DNA of 47,810 nucleotides, from assembly GCA_011369445.1 (NCBI GenBank), contig DRQF01000122.1, forward strand, positions 1 through 47,810, written 5' to 3'. A program made the position numbers and the translations under genes. The notes beneath the pieces were generated by a model that was not told the origin of the DNA, did no database searches, and saw only the letters and a program-made list of their open reading frames with translations. Source of the DNA: Planctomycetota bacterium. GTDB taxonomy: Bacteria > Planctomycetota > GCA-002687715 > DRQF01. Below, in pieces: positions 26,381 to 35,162 of the stretch. Every line of letters begins with the position of its first letter. Positions within the stretch are counted from its first letter, which is position 1.

Positions 26381-27505
26381 CTATCGCCCCTCCATGACTG
26401 GGCGCCCGACAGCGCTGCCCGCGACCTCTTCGTAGAGTGAGGTGTACCGCTCCACCATACGCTCCAGAGTAAACCTCTCCGTCACACGATCCCGCCCCGC
26501 CGCCCCGAGACGACGGCGCTCGTCCGCGTCGTCCCGCAACCGCTCGAGCGCACACCGCAGAGCGGTGGTGTCGCCCGAGGGGACGAGTACGGCCTCGTCA
26601 TCGCGACCGACCACATCCGCGTTGCCGCCCACGTCCGTGGCGATCACCGGCACGCCGCAGGCCATCGCCTCCACGAGCGTGTTCGACATGCCCTCGTAGA
26701 TGGAGGGCTGGACGAAGACGTCCGCTGCCTTCAGGACGGCGGGAACGTCCTTGCGGAGGCCCAAGAACACGACGGCGGAGCCGAGACCGAGATCGCGAAC
26801 GAGCGCTTCCAATCGCCCCCGCTCGGGTCCGTCCCCGGCGATCACGAGCCGGTCCGTGGGCGCTCGATTGCGGCACGCGTGAAACGCCCGAATGAGGAGG
26901 GAAAAGTTCTTGACCGGATCGAGACGCCCCACGGCGGAGACCGTATACGAGGACCTCAGCCCCTCGTCGGCCTCGTGCTCGCCCACACGCGCCAAATCGA
27001 TGCCGTTCGGAATCACCTCGACCATTCGCTCGGGGACGCGAAAGTCCCTCACGTATTCCCTTTTCATCGTGGGAGTGAGCGTGACGATCCGGTCCGTTCG
27101 GAACGCAAGAAGCCGCCCCAAGACCCGCCTTCGCAGGATCTCGCCCCGCGCGTTGTGAACATCCCTCCCGTGAAATCCGTGGACGCATGCCTTGACGCCA
27201 GCAGCCCGCGCTGCGCGAATGCCATCCGGATAGGTCCCCCAGTTTCTCGTATGAAGGACTTGGGGTGACAGTTCCTTCAAAGCTTCGGCCACACGCCGCC
27301 ATGCGCGGGGGACGCGGCCCCGCTCGAGCCCGAGCGATTGCACCTTCCCCGCGTTCAGCCTCCAAGAGAGGTCCGTCTCGGGCCACATGGAGAGGACGAC
27401 GTGTTCTACCCGGAGGGCATCGGAGTGATTGATCAGGTTCACGATCCCGTTCTGAAGCCCGCCGGTGTCGAAGGAGGTCACGAGATGGACGACGCGGAGG
27501 CTCAT
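26381..27505 (-). CDS. XrtA-associated GT4 sugar transferase (stp2-like)
   Basis: The ATG at 27505 overlaps the previous stop by four bases, giving 374 residues. The start MSLRVVHLVTSFDTGGLQN followed by GIVNLIN is typical of the second PEP-CTERM/exosortase-associated sugar transferase. GT-B features are AVGRLDPVKNFSLLIRAF, VIAGDGPERGRLEALV, FLGLRKDVPAVLKAADVFV and EAMACGVPVIATDVGGNADVV. The enzyme adds a sugar in assembly of the exopolysaccharide repeat unit. It is followed without gap by the ligase-like gene. Donor sugar unknown. Confidence 0.9.
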   Translation of the reverse strand: MSLRVVHLVTSFDTGGLQNGIVNLINHSDALRVEHVVLSMWPETDLSWRLNAGKVQSLGLERGRVPRAWRRVAEALKELSPQVLHTRNWGTYPDGIRAARAAGVKACVHGFHGRDVHNARGEILRRRVLGRLLAFRTDRIVTLTPTMKREYVRDFRVPERMVEVIPNGIDLARVGEHEADEGLRSSYTVSAVGRLDPVKNFSLLIRAFHACRNRAPTDRLVIAGDGPERGRLEALVRDLGLGSAVVFLGLRKDVPAVLKAADVFVQPSIYEGMSNTLVEAMACGVPVIATDVGGNADVVGRDDEAVLVPSGDTTALRCALERLRDDADERRRLGAAGRDRVTERFTLERMVERYTSLYEEVAGSAVGRPVMEGR

Positions 27506-28698
27506 GAGCAGGCCTCCGCGGCGGCGCATTCCTCGAGGAGCCTCTCCATGGCCGTCTCGCAGGACCGCCATTCGAAACGATCCGCCACGAAGCGTCGCGC
27601 CGCCTCACCCATGGCCCGGGCGGCTCCCCGGTCACCGAGAACCTTGATCGCGGCGCGTGCCAAGGCGTCCGCGCTCTCCCCCACTTCGAGATGCTTTCCG
27701 CTCTCGGCTCCCAGCGAAGAGAGGATCTTGGGCGTCGTCACGACCGGGAGTTCCCAGGACATCGCCTCGAGGACCTTGTTCTGAATCCCCCTGGCGATCC
27801 GCAGCGGAATCAGGGCCGCGGAAGCCTTCGCCAAGTGAGGCTCGAGGCTGTCCACGGCACCGTGGACCTCCACGCCGGGGAGGCCTCCCAGCTCGACGAC
27901 GTCCCGGGTGGGATTACGCCCAACGATGTGAAAGCTCGCTTCCGGAATGACCTCGCGAATTCGCGGAAGGATCTCCTTCGCCCCGAAGACAACGGCGTCG
28001 ACATTCGGAAGGTAGTCCATGGCGCCGATGAAAAGCAATCGGGGTTCCGGCCGATCCTCCGGGATGAGGCTCGACGGTGGCAAGTCGACACCGTTCCCGA
28101 TGACGTCGATGCGCGCCTCGGGCACCCGGGCACGCAGCATGGCGGCCTCAGGTTCCGTGCAGAGAACGGTCGCGTCGAAATCCCGAGCGATATCCTCTTC
28201 GTAAGCGGCGAGCCTCTTCCCTTCCATGGCGTAGAGACGCCGACGGAGGAGACGTTCCCGTTCGGAGTAGCTCGCAAACTTGGAGGAATCCACGTCCACC
28301 ATGTCCATCACCCGGGGAAGCGACGGGTGACGCTTCAGGTACTCGGCCGTCGTCGATGAGAAGCACAGGGCGACGTCGACGTCCTCCTTCGCCAAGATCG
28401 CGTCCACGGCTCTTTGCGACTCGGCCTGATGAAACCATGCCAGAGAGAGAGGATCGCTCCCGAGGAGTCGTCTCGCTGCCGAGAGGCCGGACGCCAGGCG
28501 AGGCATGGCCGCCACATGGACACTTCGACAATACTGGTCCAATGCCGCGACATGGGGCCGATCCCCCTCGTCATCCAGAAGGGTGACCAAGTGGATCTCG
28601 TGGTTCTCCGCAAGATGGGAGAGCCAGCGAAAAGAACGGATCTTGTCCCCCTTGTCCGGCGGGTAGGGGATTCGATGGACAAGGTAGAGAATGCGCAT
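27502..28698 (-). CDS. XrtA-associated GT4 sugar transferase (stp1-like)
   Basis: I use the ATG at 28698, giving 398 residues; it lies four bases after the stop of the BY-kinase-like gene and the protein then opens MRILYLVHRIPYPPDKGDK, the exact style of the first PEP-CTERM-associated sugar transferase. The C-terminal half has LLFIGAMDYLPNVDAVVFG, FHIVGRNPTRDVVEL, VHGAVDSLEPHLAKASAALIPL and KVLEAMSWELPVVTTP, as in GT-B enzymes. The order stp1 then stp2 is conserved in such loci. It acts on the lipid-linked intermediate in the cytoplasm. Confidence 0.9.
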   Translation of the reverse strand: MRILYLVHRIPYPPDKGDKIRSFRWLSHLAENHEIHLVTLLDDEGDRPHVAALDQYCRSVHVAAMPRLASGLSAARRLLGSDPLSLAWFHQAESQRAVDAILAKEDVDVALCFSSTTAEYLKRHPSLPRVMDMVDVDSSKFASYSERERLLRRRLYAMEGKRLAAYEEDIARDFDATVLCTEPEAAMLRARVPEARIDVIGNGVDLPPSSLIPEDRPEPRLLFIGAMDYLPNVDAVVFGAKEILPRIREVIPEASFHIVGRNPTRDVVELGGLPGVEVHGAVDSLEPHLAKASAALIPLRIARGIQNKVLEAMSWELPVVTTPKILSSLGAESGKHLEVGESADALARAAIKVLGDRGAARAMGEAARRFVADRFEWRSCETAMERLLEECAAAEACS

Positions 28699-28702
28699 GG
28701 TG

Positions 28703-29638
28703 TTAGACGCTGTCGAGGGCGTCCGAACGGTCCGCATTCGTCAGGACGCAACCCACCAATCGAACTCCGGTCATCCCCAAGGAATCGATCGCACGCTCGG
28801 TCATCCGGCGCGGCGTGGCGCCCAGCTTGACTACGAAGAGGACTCCGTCCGCTTCGTGACCGACGACCGACGCATCGCTGGCGACCGACACGGGCGGGGT
28901 GACGATGAGAACTCGATCGAACGCGCTCCTCCACGTGCTGAGAGCCCGCGCAACCCGAAGTCCGGTGATCAATCCGCCGGGATTGGCGACGGCCGGGCCC
29001 GCCGAGACGATTGACAACCCGTCGATGCCTGTGGGGCGAACGACCTCCTCCGGAAGAGCACGATCGGCGAGCACTTGGCTGAGGCCGGGATTGTCACGGG
29101 CGAGCCCGAAGATCGACTCGACCTCGGGGGAACGCAAGTTGGCATCCACGATCAGGACGTTTTCGCTGCCCCCTTCGGCGAAGCACACCGCCAGATTCGC
29201 AGTTACGACGGCGACACCTTCGTGGGGGACGGCACTCGTCAACGCGAGGATCTCCGGGGAAGGATCGAGAACGGAAAGATTCGTGCGGATCGAACGGAAC
29301 TGTTCGCTGCGAAAGTCCGCGGGAGAGTGCCAGGACAGCAGGGCATCAGCGAACGGGGTCACGCTCCCCATGGTGGGGACGGATTCGGTCACTCGGTTCA
29401 ACACCCGGGCCACACGACCCGCCGGAGCCGCCTTTTTCTCCTCGGACCGCGGCGGGGAGGTCGCCGCTCGTCGAACCGGCTCGGGGCGCGCAGGGGGCGT
29501 GGAGCTCCTCGGCGCCTTGGGAGTGCGAGCCACATCGCTGGACGAGGCGCCGCCGCTCTCGGGGCCGCCGGAGGCTTCGGAACGCCTCCGAGCTCGCTCC
29601 CGTTCGGCTTTCTTGAGCGCGTCGTGTATCCGTCCCAT
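28703..29638 (-). CDS. BY-kinase/CpsD-like protein with a degenerate Walker A
   Basis: The 311-residue protein begins MGRIHDALKKAERERARR, the typical start of exosortase-associated tyrosine-autokinase-like proteins, then a disordered Pro/Ser-rich stretch to about residue 75. The P-loop fold follows: FRSEQFRSIRTNL, then TSAVPHEGVAVVTANLA where the normal sequence would be TSAVPGEGKSTTAANLA. The Walker A lysine and Ser/Thr are replaced (V142, A143, V144) and Walker A' reads VLIVDANLR. There is no C-terminal tyrosine cluster. It therefore probably cannot bind ATP in the normal way and may be a scaffold for the chain-length protein. GAGGG lies upstream of the start. Confidence 0.85.
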   Translation of the reverse strand: MGRIHDALKKAERERARRRSEASGGPESGGASSSDVARTPKAPRSSTPPARPEPVRRAATSPPRSEEKKAAPAGRVARVLNRVTESVPTMGSVTPFADALLSWHSPADFRSEQFRSIRTNLSVLDPSPEILALTSAVPHEGVAVVTANLAVCFAEGGSENVLIVDANLRSPEVESIFGLARDNPGLSQVLADRALPEEVVRPTGIDGLSIVSAGPAVANPGGLITGLRVARALSTWRSAFDRVLIVTPPVSVASDASVVGHEADGVLFVVKLGATPRRMTERAIDSLGMTGVRLVGCVLTNADRSDALDSV

Positions 29639-29714
29639 GCTCAGTGCCCTCGTTTCGGCGAATGACCTCTGACGATTCCTATCGGCAGTGGCATCGATCT
29701 TTCCTTCGCCCGAT

Positions 29715-30623
29715 TCATCGTGTTCGGTCCGCGAAGAAGGGAAGCCGCAAGAACGACTTCTTCTTTCGCGCCTTTTCTTCCTGGATGGCCGTCTGCTTGA
29801 ACGACCATTCCGGACCCTCGATCTCCTTGATCGCCGTAATGACGACCTGGCTCGTGATCTTGTGGGTCTCTTCGGTAAACGCGACCAGAAAGGCCCGATC
29901 GCAGACCAGATTGATCAACCGAGGAATCCCATGACTGTATCTATAGATGATGTGAATGGCTCGACTCGAGAATCTGGCGGCATGGTGAGATCCGGCGACT
30001 CTCATCCGATGCTGGATGTACTCCAGCATCTCTCGCTCGCCGAGAGCTTCGAGGTGATACCGCATCACGATTCTCTGCCGAAGCTGCACCAGGCTCGGAT
30101 GGGCCAGTTTTTGGCGCAGTTCGGGCTGGCCAAGCAGGAGGATCTGAATGAGTTTATCCCGCTCCGTCTCGAGGTTGCTGATCAGGCGCACTTCCTCCAT
30201 CGTGGCGAGAGGGAGATTCTGCGCCTCATCGATCACGAGGACCACGTTGCGGTCCTGAGACAACATCTCGATGAGAAACTCGTTGATGGCGTCCATGATC
30301 GCGAGTCTGTCCACCCGCTCGTCGGGAAGCTCGAGTCCGAACTCTCGCGCCACGGTGTACAGGAGTTGGACCCCGTTCAACCGCGGGTTCGTCACCAATG
30401 CCGTGGCTGCGCCGTCCTCTTCGAGTTCCCGCAACAGGCTCCGACAAACGGTGGTCTTCCCAGCGCCGATCTCTCCCGTCAGGACAGCGAAACCCTTTCG
30501 CTGTCCCACGGTGTACATCAACTGAGCCAGAGCCTCGTTGTGCCTCTCACTTGGAAAGTAAAAGCTCGTATCCGGCGTGTTGTTGAAGGGCGGCCGCGAA
30601 AACCCGAACCATTCCTCATACAT
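29715..30623 (-). CDS. ExeA-like AAA ATPase of the XrtA/PEP-CTERM system
   Basis: The 302-residue protein starts MYEEWFGFSRPPFNNTPD, the recognised opening of the PEP-CTERM-associated ATPase. Walker A is GEIGAGKTT at about residue 50, Walker B NVVLVIDEAQNL, and sensor 1 LIQILLLGQPEL. YRYSHGIPRLINLVCDRAF is also typical of the ExeA/GspA AAA family. Such ATPases usually have a role in polysaccharide or protein export, but their target is not settled. It sits six bases after the chain-length gene and 76 bases before the BY-kinase-like gene. Confidence 0.9.
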   Translation of the reverse strand: MYEEWFGFSRPPFNNTPDTSFYFPSERHNEALAQLMYTVGQRKGFAVLTGEIGAGKTTVCRSLLRELEEDGAATALVTNPRLNGVQLLYTVAREFGLELPDERVDRLAIMDAINEFLIEMLSQDRNVVLVIDEAQNLPLATMEEVRLISNLETERDKLIQILLLGQPELRQKLAHPSLVQLRQRIVMRYHLEALGEREMLEYIQHRMRVAGSHHAARFSSRAIHIIYRYSHGIPRLINLVCDRAFLVAFTEETHKITSQVVITAIKEIEGPEWSFKQTAIQEEKARKKKSFLRLPFFADRTR

Positions 30624-30629
30624 GCCGCC

Positions 30630-32267
30630 TCATCTCCCCTTGTAGATCGAATCCATGAGATCCGCGAGGAAGGGCGGCAGGAAATGCTGAAGCCCTTTCG
30701 AAAAGTACAAGACGTGGAGCGCACCGACGATCAACGCGACGCAGCCCAGAATGATCCAAAGGCTCCGATTGCGCTTTTTCTGCTCCGCGATCTCTTCGTC
30801 CGTCGGGATGCAGGCCACCTCGCCCAGGATCGGCAGAGGCAGCGTGGCCTGCACCTGACTGGATGACGTGTAGGTCATGCCGGAGAACTCTTTCAGGAAA
30901 GCCAAGCCGAGCCCCAAAAGGAGTCCTGCGGCGGCGCCGAGTCCGAGAAAGAGTGGAACTGACGGGAAGACAGGCGGATCCGAGTCACGCGGATATTCCT
31001 GGACGTCGAAGAGGTCGCCCCCCTCTGACTTGATGCGATTCCACTCACCTTCGATGGTGGCGAATTTCTTCTGGGCCTGGATGACCCGCTCGTTGGCGCG
31101 GCCGATGTCGCGGCGGAACTTGTCATCCTGCGCCTGGAGATCCGGAATCCGCTCCAGATTCTTCCGCACGGTGATGAGCCGTTTCTCCACCTTGTCGAGG
31201 GAACGCTTGACGCCCTCGATCTGGGCCAACACATCGTCGCGACGCTCGACGAGGGTCTGGTAGAGCTTGTTCGGCCCCACCTCCTGACCGCCGGGGATGA
31301 GTTCGTCCATCGCGGCGTAGCGCCGCTCGAGGCTCTCGATCTTCGTCTTTTGCGCCCTGACCGTGGGCGTGAGATCCGTCAAGCCGTTCACGGTGAGCAT
31401 GACGTTCAGCTTGGCCCGTTCCTGATCCAGAAGGAGCTTCAGATCGCTCCTCTCCGGGTTGGGAACGAACTTCACGGTGACGGAGCTGGTCTTCTGGTCG
31501 CGAATCTGGGCCAAGACGCGCTGAAGCTGCCCCTGAAGCCCATTGAGCGTCACCTCCAGTTCGGTGCGCCGCTCCCGAAGCGACCCGGACTCGTTGGCGA
31601 GTTGGCGCCTCACGGAGACGAGTGAATAGTCGGGACTCGAGCGAAAGGCGTTGTACTCGGCCTGAAGGTCGACGAGGGTGCGCTCGTGGGACCTCAAGCT
31701 GGACTCGGCCGCGCGATAGAGACGTTCGGCGAGGCCCCGATAGCGATTCTTGAAATAGTTGCGATACCCGTCCAGCACCTCGCTGACGAACAGTGCCACC
31801 TTCTTCCGGTCACGCCCCTGATAGCTGATCGTCACGAGGTCCGACCCCGACTTCGTGAACGAGGGCTTCACGACGAGGTTCTTGTCGATGTACTTGAAGA
31901 AATCAGAGAGTTCCTCCGGGTCGTTCAGGTTGAATCCTTCCGTCAATCCGACGCGGCGCACGATCTCCATGTAGAACCCAGGACGAATGATGTCCGTACC
32001 GATCGTGGCGAGAAGCGGCTTGTGGGGAACGACGGCCTGCGTTCCTGCGAGCAGCCCGCGGGTCAGGCCCGGGTCGCGAACCTTGAACTGGGTGAACGAC
32101 TCGTACTTGGGCGGGATGACGTAGGCGATGAGCCCCGCCACGACGGTCATGATGAGCAGCGGGAAGATGATCGTTTTGGGTCGCCGCGTGAAGACCCCCA
32201 AGTACTCGACCAGACCTGGCCCCTCGACCTCCGTCGGAAGCGCTTGTTTGACTTCGGTGACAGCCAT
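30630..32267 (-). CDS. Wzz-type chain-length determinant (XrtA-associated)
   Basis: Two ATG codons occur in tandem at 32270 and 32267; AGGAG spacing favours the second, giving 545 residues. The Wzz domain has the first membrane helix at about residue 37-54 (IFPLLIMTVVAGLIAYVI) and the cue PPKYESFTQFKV after it. Long coiled-coil segments fill roughly 170-420 (RRTELEVTLNGLQGQLQRVL, IGRANERVIQAQKKF). A second helix is near 445-465 and a third near 500-520. The protein controls polymer length and spans the periplasm, working with the export protein encoded before it and the BY-kinase-like protein. Confidence 0.9.
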   Translation of the reverse strand: MAVTEVKQALPTEVEGPGLVEYLGVFTRRPKTIIFPLLIMTVVAGLIAYVIPPKYESFTQFKVRDPGLTRGLLAGTQAVVPHKPLLATIGTDIIRPGFYMEIVRRVGLTEGFNLNDPEELSDFFKYIDKNLVVKPSFTKSGSDLVTISYQGRDRKKVALFVSEVLDGYRNYFKNRYRGLAERLYRAAESSLRSHERTLVDLQAEYNAFRSSPDYSLVSVRRQLANESGSLRERRTELEVTLNGLQGQLQRVLAQIRDQKTSSVTVKFVPNPERSDLKLLLDQERAKLNVMLTVNGLTDLTPTVRAQKTKIESLERRYAAMDELIPGGQEVGPNKLYQTLVERRDDVLAQIEGVKRSLDKVEKRLITVRKNLERIPDLQAQDDKFRRDIGRANERVIQAQKKFATIEGEWNRIKSEGGDLFDVQEYPRDSDPPVFPSVPLFLGLGAAAGLLLGLGLAFLKEFSGMTYTSSSQVQATLPLPILGEVACIPTDEEIAEQKKRNRSLWIILGCVALIVGALHVLYFSKGLQHFLPPFLADLMDSIYKGR

Positions 32268-32277
32268 CATTCGCTCC

Positions 32278-33057
32278 TCAGAAACCCGTTCCGCGACGGC
32301 GCCGCGGGAGTCTGCCCGTCTGGATGAAAAGGACCGTGTCCGCCGCCTCGCTCAGGTTGAGTGAGAGGGACTTGAGGGGCAGCGTGGCCTGGTAGAGAGT
32401 CTGGGCGATTCTGGCAAAGAACGAGGGCTGGAAATATACGATATCGTCGGGACGAAGTTGGATATTGCCCGCCGTGTAGCCGTTCACAAACATGTCATAG
32501 ACATTGATGTCCAGAACCTGCGGATGCCGCGGATCTCCTCGAATGACCTTGAGATGGCAATCATCGGCCAAAAAGTCGATCCCCCCCACGTCCGCGACGA
32601 GATCTAGGACCGTATAGTCTCCCTGAAGAGGCAGCGCCCGCGCCCGGATGCCACCGCGAAGCTCGGTCGTGAAGACGTAGATTCTCTTGCTGACGATGCG
32701 CTGAGGCGTCACCACGACAGAGACCCCGCGGATGTAGGGGCTGAGAAGCAGTTGGATCTTGCTTTGGATCTGCTCGGTCGTGAGCCCCGCCACCTTCACG
32801 GGACCGACGTAGGAGACCTGGACGGTGCCGTCGGCGAGAATGGGCTGCAGGGAGTCTAGGTCCGTATTGTTGGCGATCTGAATGCTGATCACGTCGCCGG
32901 GACCGAGGGTCCATTCGTCCTCATATTCGGGCTGCGCGTACTTGTGTCCAAAGGCACGGGTGTTCACCCGGTTTCCGAACTCCTCGTACTTACTGTTCGG
33001 CCCGTTACAGCCCACGGTCAAGATCACCATGAGCAACGCCAGAAGCGGTTTCATCAT
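32278..33057 (-). CDS. Wza-like polysaccharide export lipoprotein
   Basis: The 259-residue product has a lipobox signal peptide (LLALLMVILTVGC, lipid-modified Cys17). Mature domains are a polysaccharide export domain (EWTLGPGDVISIQIANNTD to about 125) and an SLBB-like domain (RIYVFTTELRGGIRARALPL to about 215). The C-terminal RRRRGTGF is basic. Its length fits short exosortase-type export proteins, which lack the large transmembrane helix domain of E. coli Wza, so the outer-membrane pore may need another component. AAGGGACG precedes the tandem ATG. It is the first gene of the assembly operon. Confidence 0.88.
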   Translation of the reverse strand: MMKPLLALLMVILTVGCNGPNSKYEEFGNRVNTRAFGHKYAQPEYEDEWTLGPGDVISIQIANNTDLDSLQPILADGTVQVSYVGPVKVAGLTTEQIQSKIQLLLSPYIRGVSVVVTPQRIVSKRIYVFTTELRGGIRARALPLQGDYTVLDLVADVGGIDFLADDCHLKVIRGDPRHPQVLDINVYDMFVNGYTAGNIQLRPDDIVYFQPSFFARIAQTLYQATLPLKSLSLNLSEAADTVLFIQTGRLPRRRRGTGF

Positions 33058-33237
33058 CGTCCCTTCCGTTCGGACGGCCCCTCCGTCAAGAGAGCTCGCC
33101 CGCCTGTTCCCCGGACACCGAACCAGCCGGGTCCAAGGGGTCTATCGGCCGTTCGGGCGGAGAAAATGCACCCCAGCCGACGGAAGCAGGGGTGAAATCA
33201 GCCGTTCCGGCGTCTCGGTACGTCATCCAGTCACCGA

Positions 33238-33268
33238 AGTATAGACACCGTTGCCTTGGTTCCGACAA
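33238..33268 (-). promoter_or_regulatory. Weak promoter candidate for the polysaccharide assembly operon
   Basis: On the minus strand TATACT (33238-33243) resembles a -10 box and TTGTCG (33263-33268) a -35 box, but the 19-base spacer is long. It would give a leader of roughly 170 bases before the export gene. A CCTTG/CAAGG dyad (33254-33270) overlaps the -35 region and could be an operator. The 297-base gap 33058-33354 otherwise shows no gene, only a short open frame without a ribosome-binding site. Confidence 0.3.
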
Positions 33269-33354
33269 GGAATCGGGGCTCCGAGAGTGGGTTCCCGGGT
33301 GTCATTTTGCCCCCTGATTGCCTACTTTTCCACGCAAAGTTCTTTTTTCGGCAA

Positions 33355-34146
33355 CTAAGGGGTGCCCGGCCCGGACCTCCAGACCTTCCGCTCGAGATGA
33401 AATCCCTTAGGCGGCCTCCAGGCCACCTTGAACCGGAGGATCGCCCAAACCGCTTCCAGAGCGTCCGAGAAACCGATCTTCTTCCCTTCGCTGTAGTCCC
33501 TGCCGTGGTAGGACACGCCCACCTCGTACACCTTCACTCCCATCTTCGCCACCTTTTGGGTGAGTTCCGGTTCCACCGCGAATCGGGAGGATTGAATCTC
33601 GATGGCCTGGAGGATTTCCCTGCGGAAGGCCTTATAGCAGCACTCCATGTCGGTGAGATTCAGGTTCGTGCAGATGTTGGAGAGCAGCGTCAACAGACGG
33701 TTCGCGACGTAGTGGAAGAAAAGGTGCACCCTTTGCTGAGGCCCCTGGAATCGGGACCCGAAGACCACGTCCGCGCGACCATCCAGTATCGGAGCCAGGA
33801 TGCGGGGGTATTCTTCGGGATCGTATTCCAAGTCCGCATCCTGGATGATCACGATGTCCCCTTCGGCGGCCTTGAAGCCGGTCTGAAGCGCACCTGCTTT
33901 CCCCTGATTCTTTTCGTGGAAAACGGTTCGAATCCGTGCGTCCTCGGCGGACAACTCGTCGAGCAGGTCGCGGGAGCCGTCGGTTGAACCGTCATCGACG
34001 CAGATCAGCTCGACACCGACGTCGGAGCCCAGGTCGACCGCCAGCACCCGGTCCACGATGGTCCGCAACGTGGCCATCTCGTTGTAGACGGGCATGACGA
34101 CGCTCAGGAGTGCCGAGGTGGGGTTCTGGTCGGATTCAGAACTCAT
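33355..34146 (-). CDS. GT2 family glycosyltransferase (DPM1-like)
   Basis: The ATG at 34146 overlaps the preceding stop by four bases, giving 263 residues; upstream in-frame codons lie inside the rfbB frame. GT2 motifs are LSVVMPVYNEMATLRTIV, ICVDDGSTDGS, GKAGALQTGF and DIVIIQDADLEYDPEEY with the acidic DAD metal site. FRREILQAIEIQSSRFAVEPEL is as in dolichyl/polyprenyl-phosphate mannose synthases. It lacks membrane segments and most likely charges a polyprenyl phosphate with a sugar, which could feed the GT39-like enzyme in the neighbouring block. It ends the nucleotide-sugar operon. Confidence 0.88.
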   Translation of the reverse strand: MSSESDQNPTSALLSVVMPVYNEMATLRTIVDRVLAVDLGSDVGVELICVDDGSTDGSRDLLDELSAEDARIRTVFHEKNQGKAGALQTGFKAAEGDIVIIQDADLEYDPEEYPRILAPILDGRADVVFGSRFQGPQQRVHLFFHYVANRLLTLLSNICTNLNLTDMECCYKAFRREILQAIEIQSSRFAVEPELTQKVAKMGVKVYEVGVSYHGRDYSEGKKIGFSDALEAVWAILRFKVAWRPPKGFHLERKVWRSGPGTP

Positions 34147-35162
34147 GCGTCTCCCCGATCCCCGTACATGGTCTCGTACCAATTCATGTACTCGCCGGAC
34201 TTGATGCGACGCCACCAAGAATCGTGGTCCCGATACCACTGAACGCAACGTTCGAGGCCACCCTCGAAACTCACCGTGGGGGCGAAACCCAGTTCACGGG
34301 CCGCCTTGGAGAAGTCGATCGCATAGCGGCGATCGTGCCCTTTGCGATCCTCGACGAACTCGATGAGAGAATCCGGCTTCCCAAGCAGGGCCAGAATGCC
34401 TCTCACAACGTCGAGATTCGTCCGCTCGGCATCTCCGCCGAAATTGTAGACCTCCCCGGCCCGCCCCTTATCCAGTGCGAGATCGATCCCGCGGCAGTGG
34501 TCCTCGACCCAGATCCAGTCCCGGACGTTCAACCCGTCACCGTAGACCGGGAGGGCTCTCCCCTCCAGAGCATTGGAGATCATCAGGGGAATCAACTTCT
34601 CGGGAAACTGGTACGGACCGTAGTTGTTCGAGCAGCGGGTGATGACGACGTCCATCCCGTGGGTCTCGTGGGCGGCCCGCACGAGCATGTCTGCCGCGGC
34701 CTTGCTGGCTGAGTACGGACTATTGGGAGCGAGTGATGTCATCTCGGTGAACTTCCCCTCATCACCGAGACTTCCGTAGACCTCGTCGGTGGACACCTGC
34801 ACCATCCGGCGCACGCCGCGGGCACGCGCGAAGTCGAGAAGGGTCTGGGTGCCGATGACGTTCGTGCGGAGAAACGCACTCGCATCCTCGATCGACCGAT
34901 CGACGTGACTCTCAGCCGCGAAGTGGACGACGGCGTCCACGGGCTCGTCGACGGCCTCCTCGAGGGCCTGCCGGTCGGCAACGTCGATCCGAAGAAAACG
35001 ATACCCGGGCCCCTCGTCGATGCCCTCCAGGTTCTCGAGGTTTCCGGCGTAGGTCAGAAGATCGACGTTGAGGATGCGATCGTCGGGATGGGTTTCGCGC
35101 CTCAGACGCACCCAGTTGCTGCCGATGAATCCGGCGCCGCCCGTCACAAGAATCGTACTCAC
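34143..35162 (-). CDS. rfbB: dTDP-glucose 4,6-dehydratase
   Basis: I start at the GTG at 35162, which overlaps the rfbD stop (GTGA) and has AGGAGA seven bases upstream, giving 339 residues. The NAD-binding VTGGAGFIGSNWVR, the catalytic loop STDEVYGS with Thr-Asp-Glu and the YSASKAA motif with Tyr-x3-Lys identify RmlB, as does YGPYQFPEKLIPLMI. It forms dTDP-4-keto-6-deoxyglucose. It lies directly after rfbA and rfbD; an RmlC gene is missing from this cluster. Confidence 0.94.
   Translation of the reverse strand: MSTILVTGGAGFIGSNWVRLRRETHPDDRILNVDLLTYAGNLENLEGIDEGPGYRFLRIDVADRQALEEAVDEPVDAVVHFAAESHVDRSIEDASAFLRTNVIGTQTLLDFARARGVRRMVQVSTDEVYGSLGDEGKFTEMTSLAPNSPYSASKAAADMLVRAAHETHGMDVVITRCSNNYGPYQFPEKLIPLMISNALEGRALPVYGDGLNVRDWIWVEDHCRGIDLALDKGRAGEVYNFGGDAERTNLDVVRGILALLGKPDSLIEFVEDRKGHDRRYAIDFSKAARELGFAPTVSFEGGLERCVQWYRDHDSWWRRIKSGEYMNWYETMYGDRGDA

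Noticed and set aside
33086-33268. 60-codon frame in the leader before the export gene
   Set aside because: It overlaps the promoter candidate and has no ribosome-binding site or recognisable motif.
33058-33354. Possible c-di-GMP riboswitch before the assembly operon
   Set aside because: I looked for the conserved GEMM core and did not find it.
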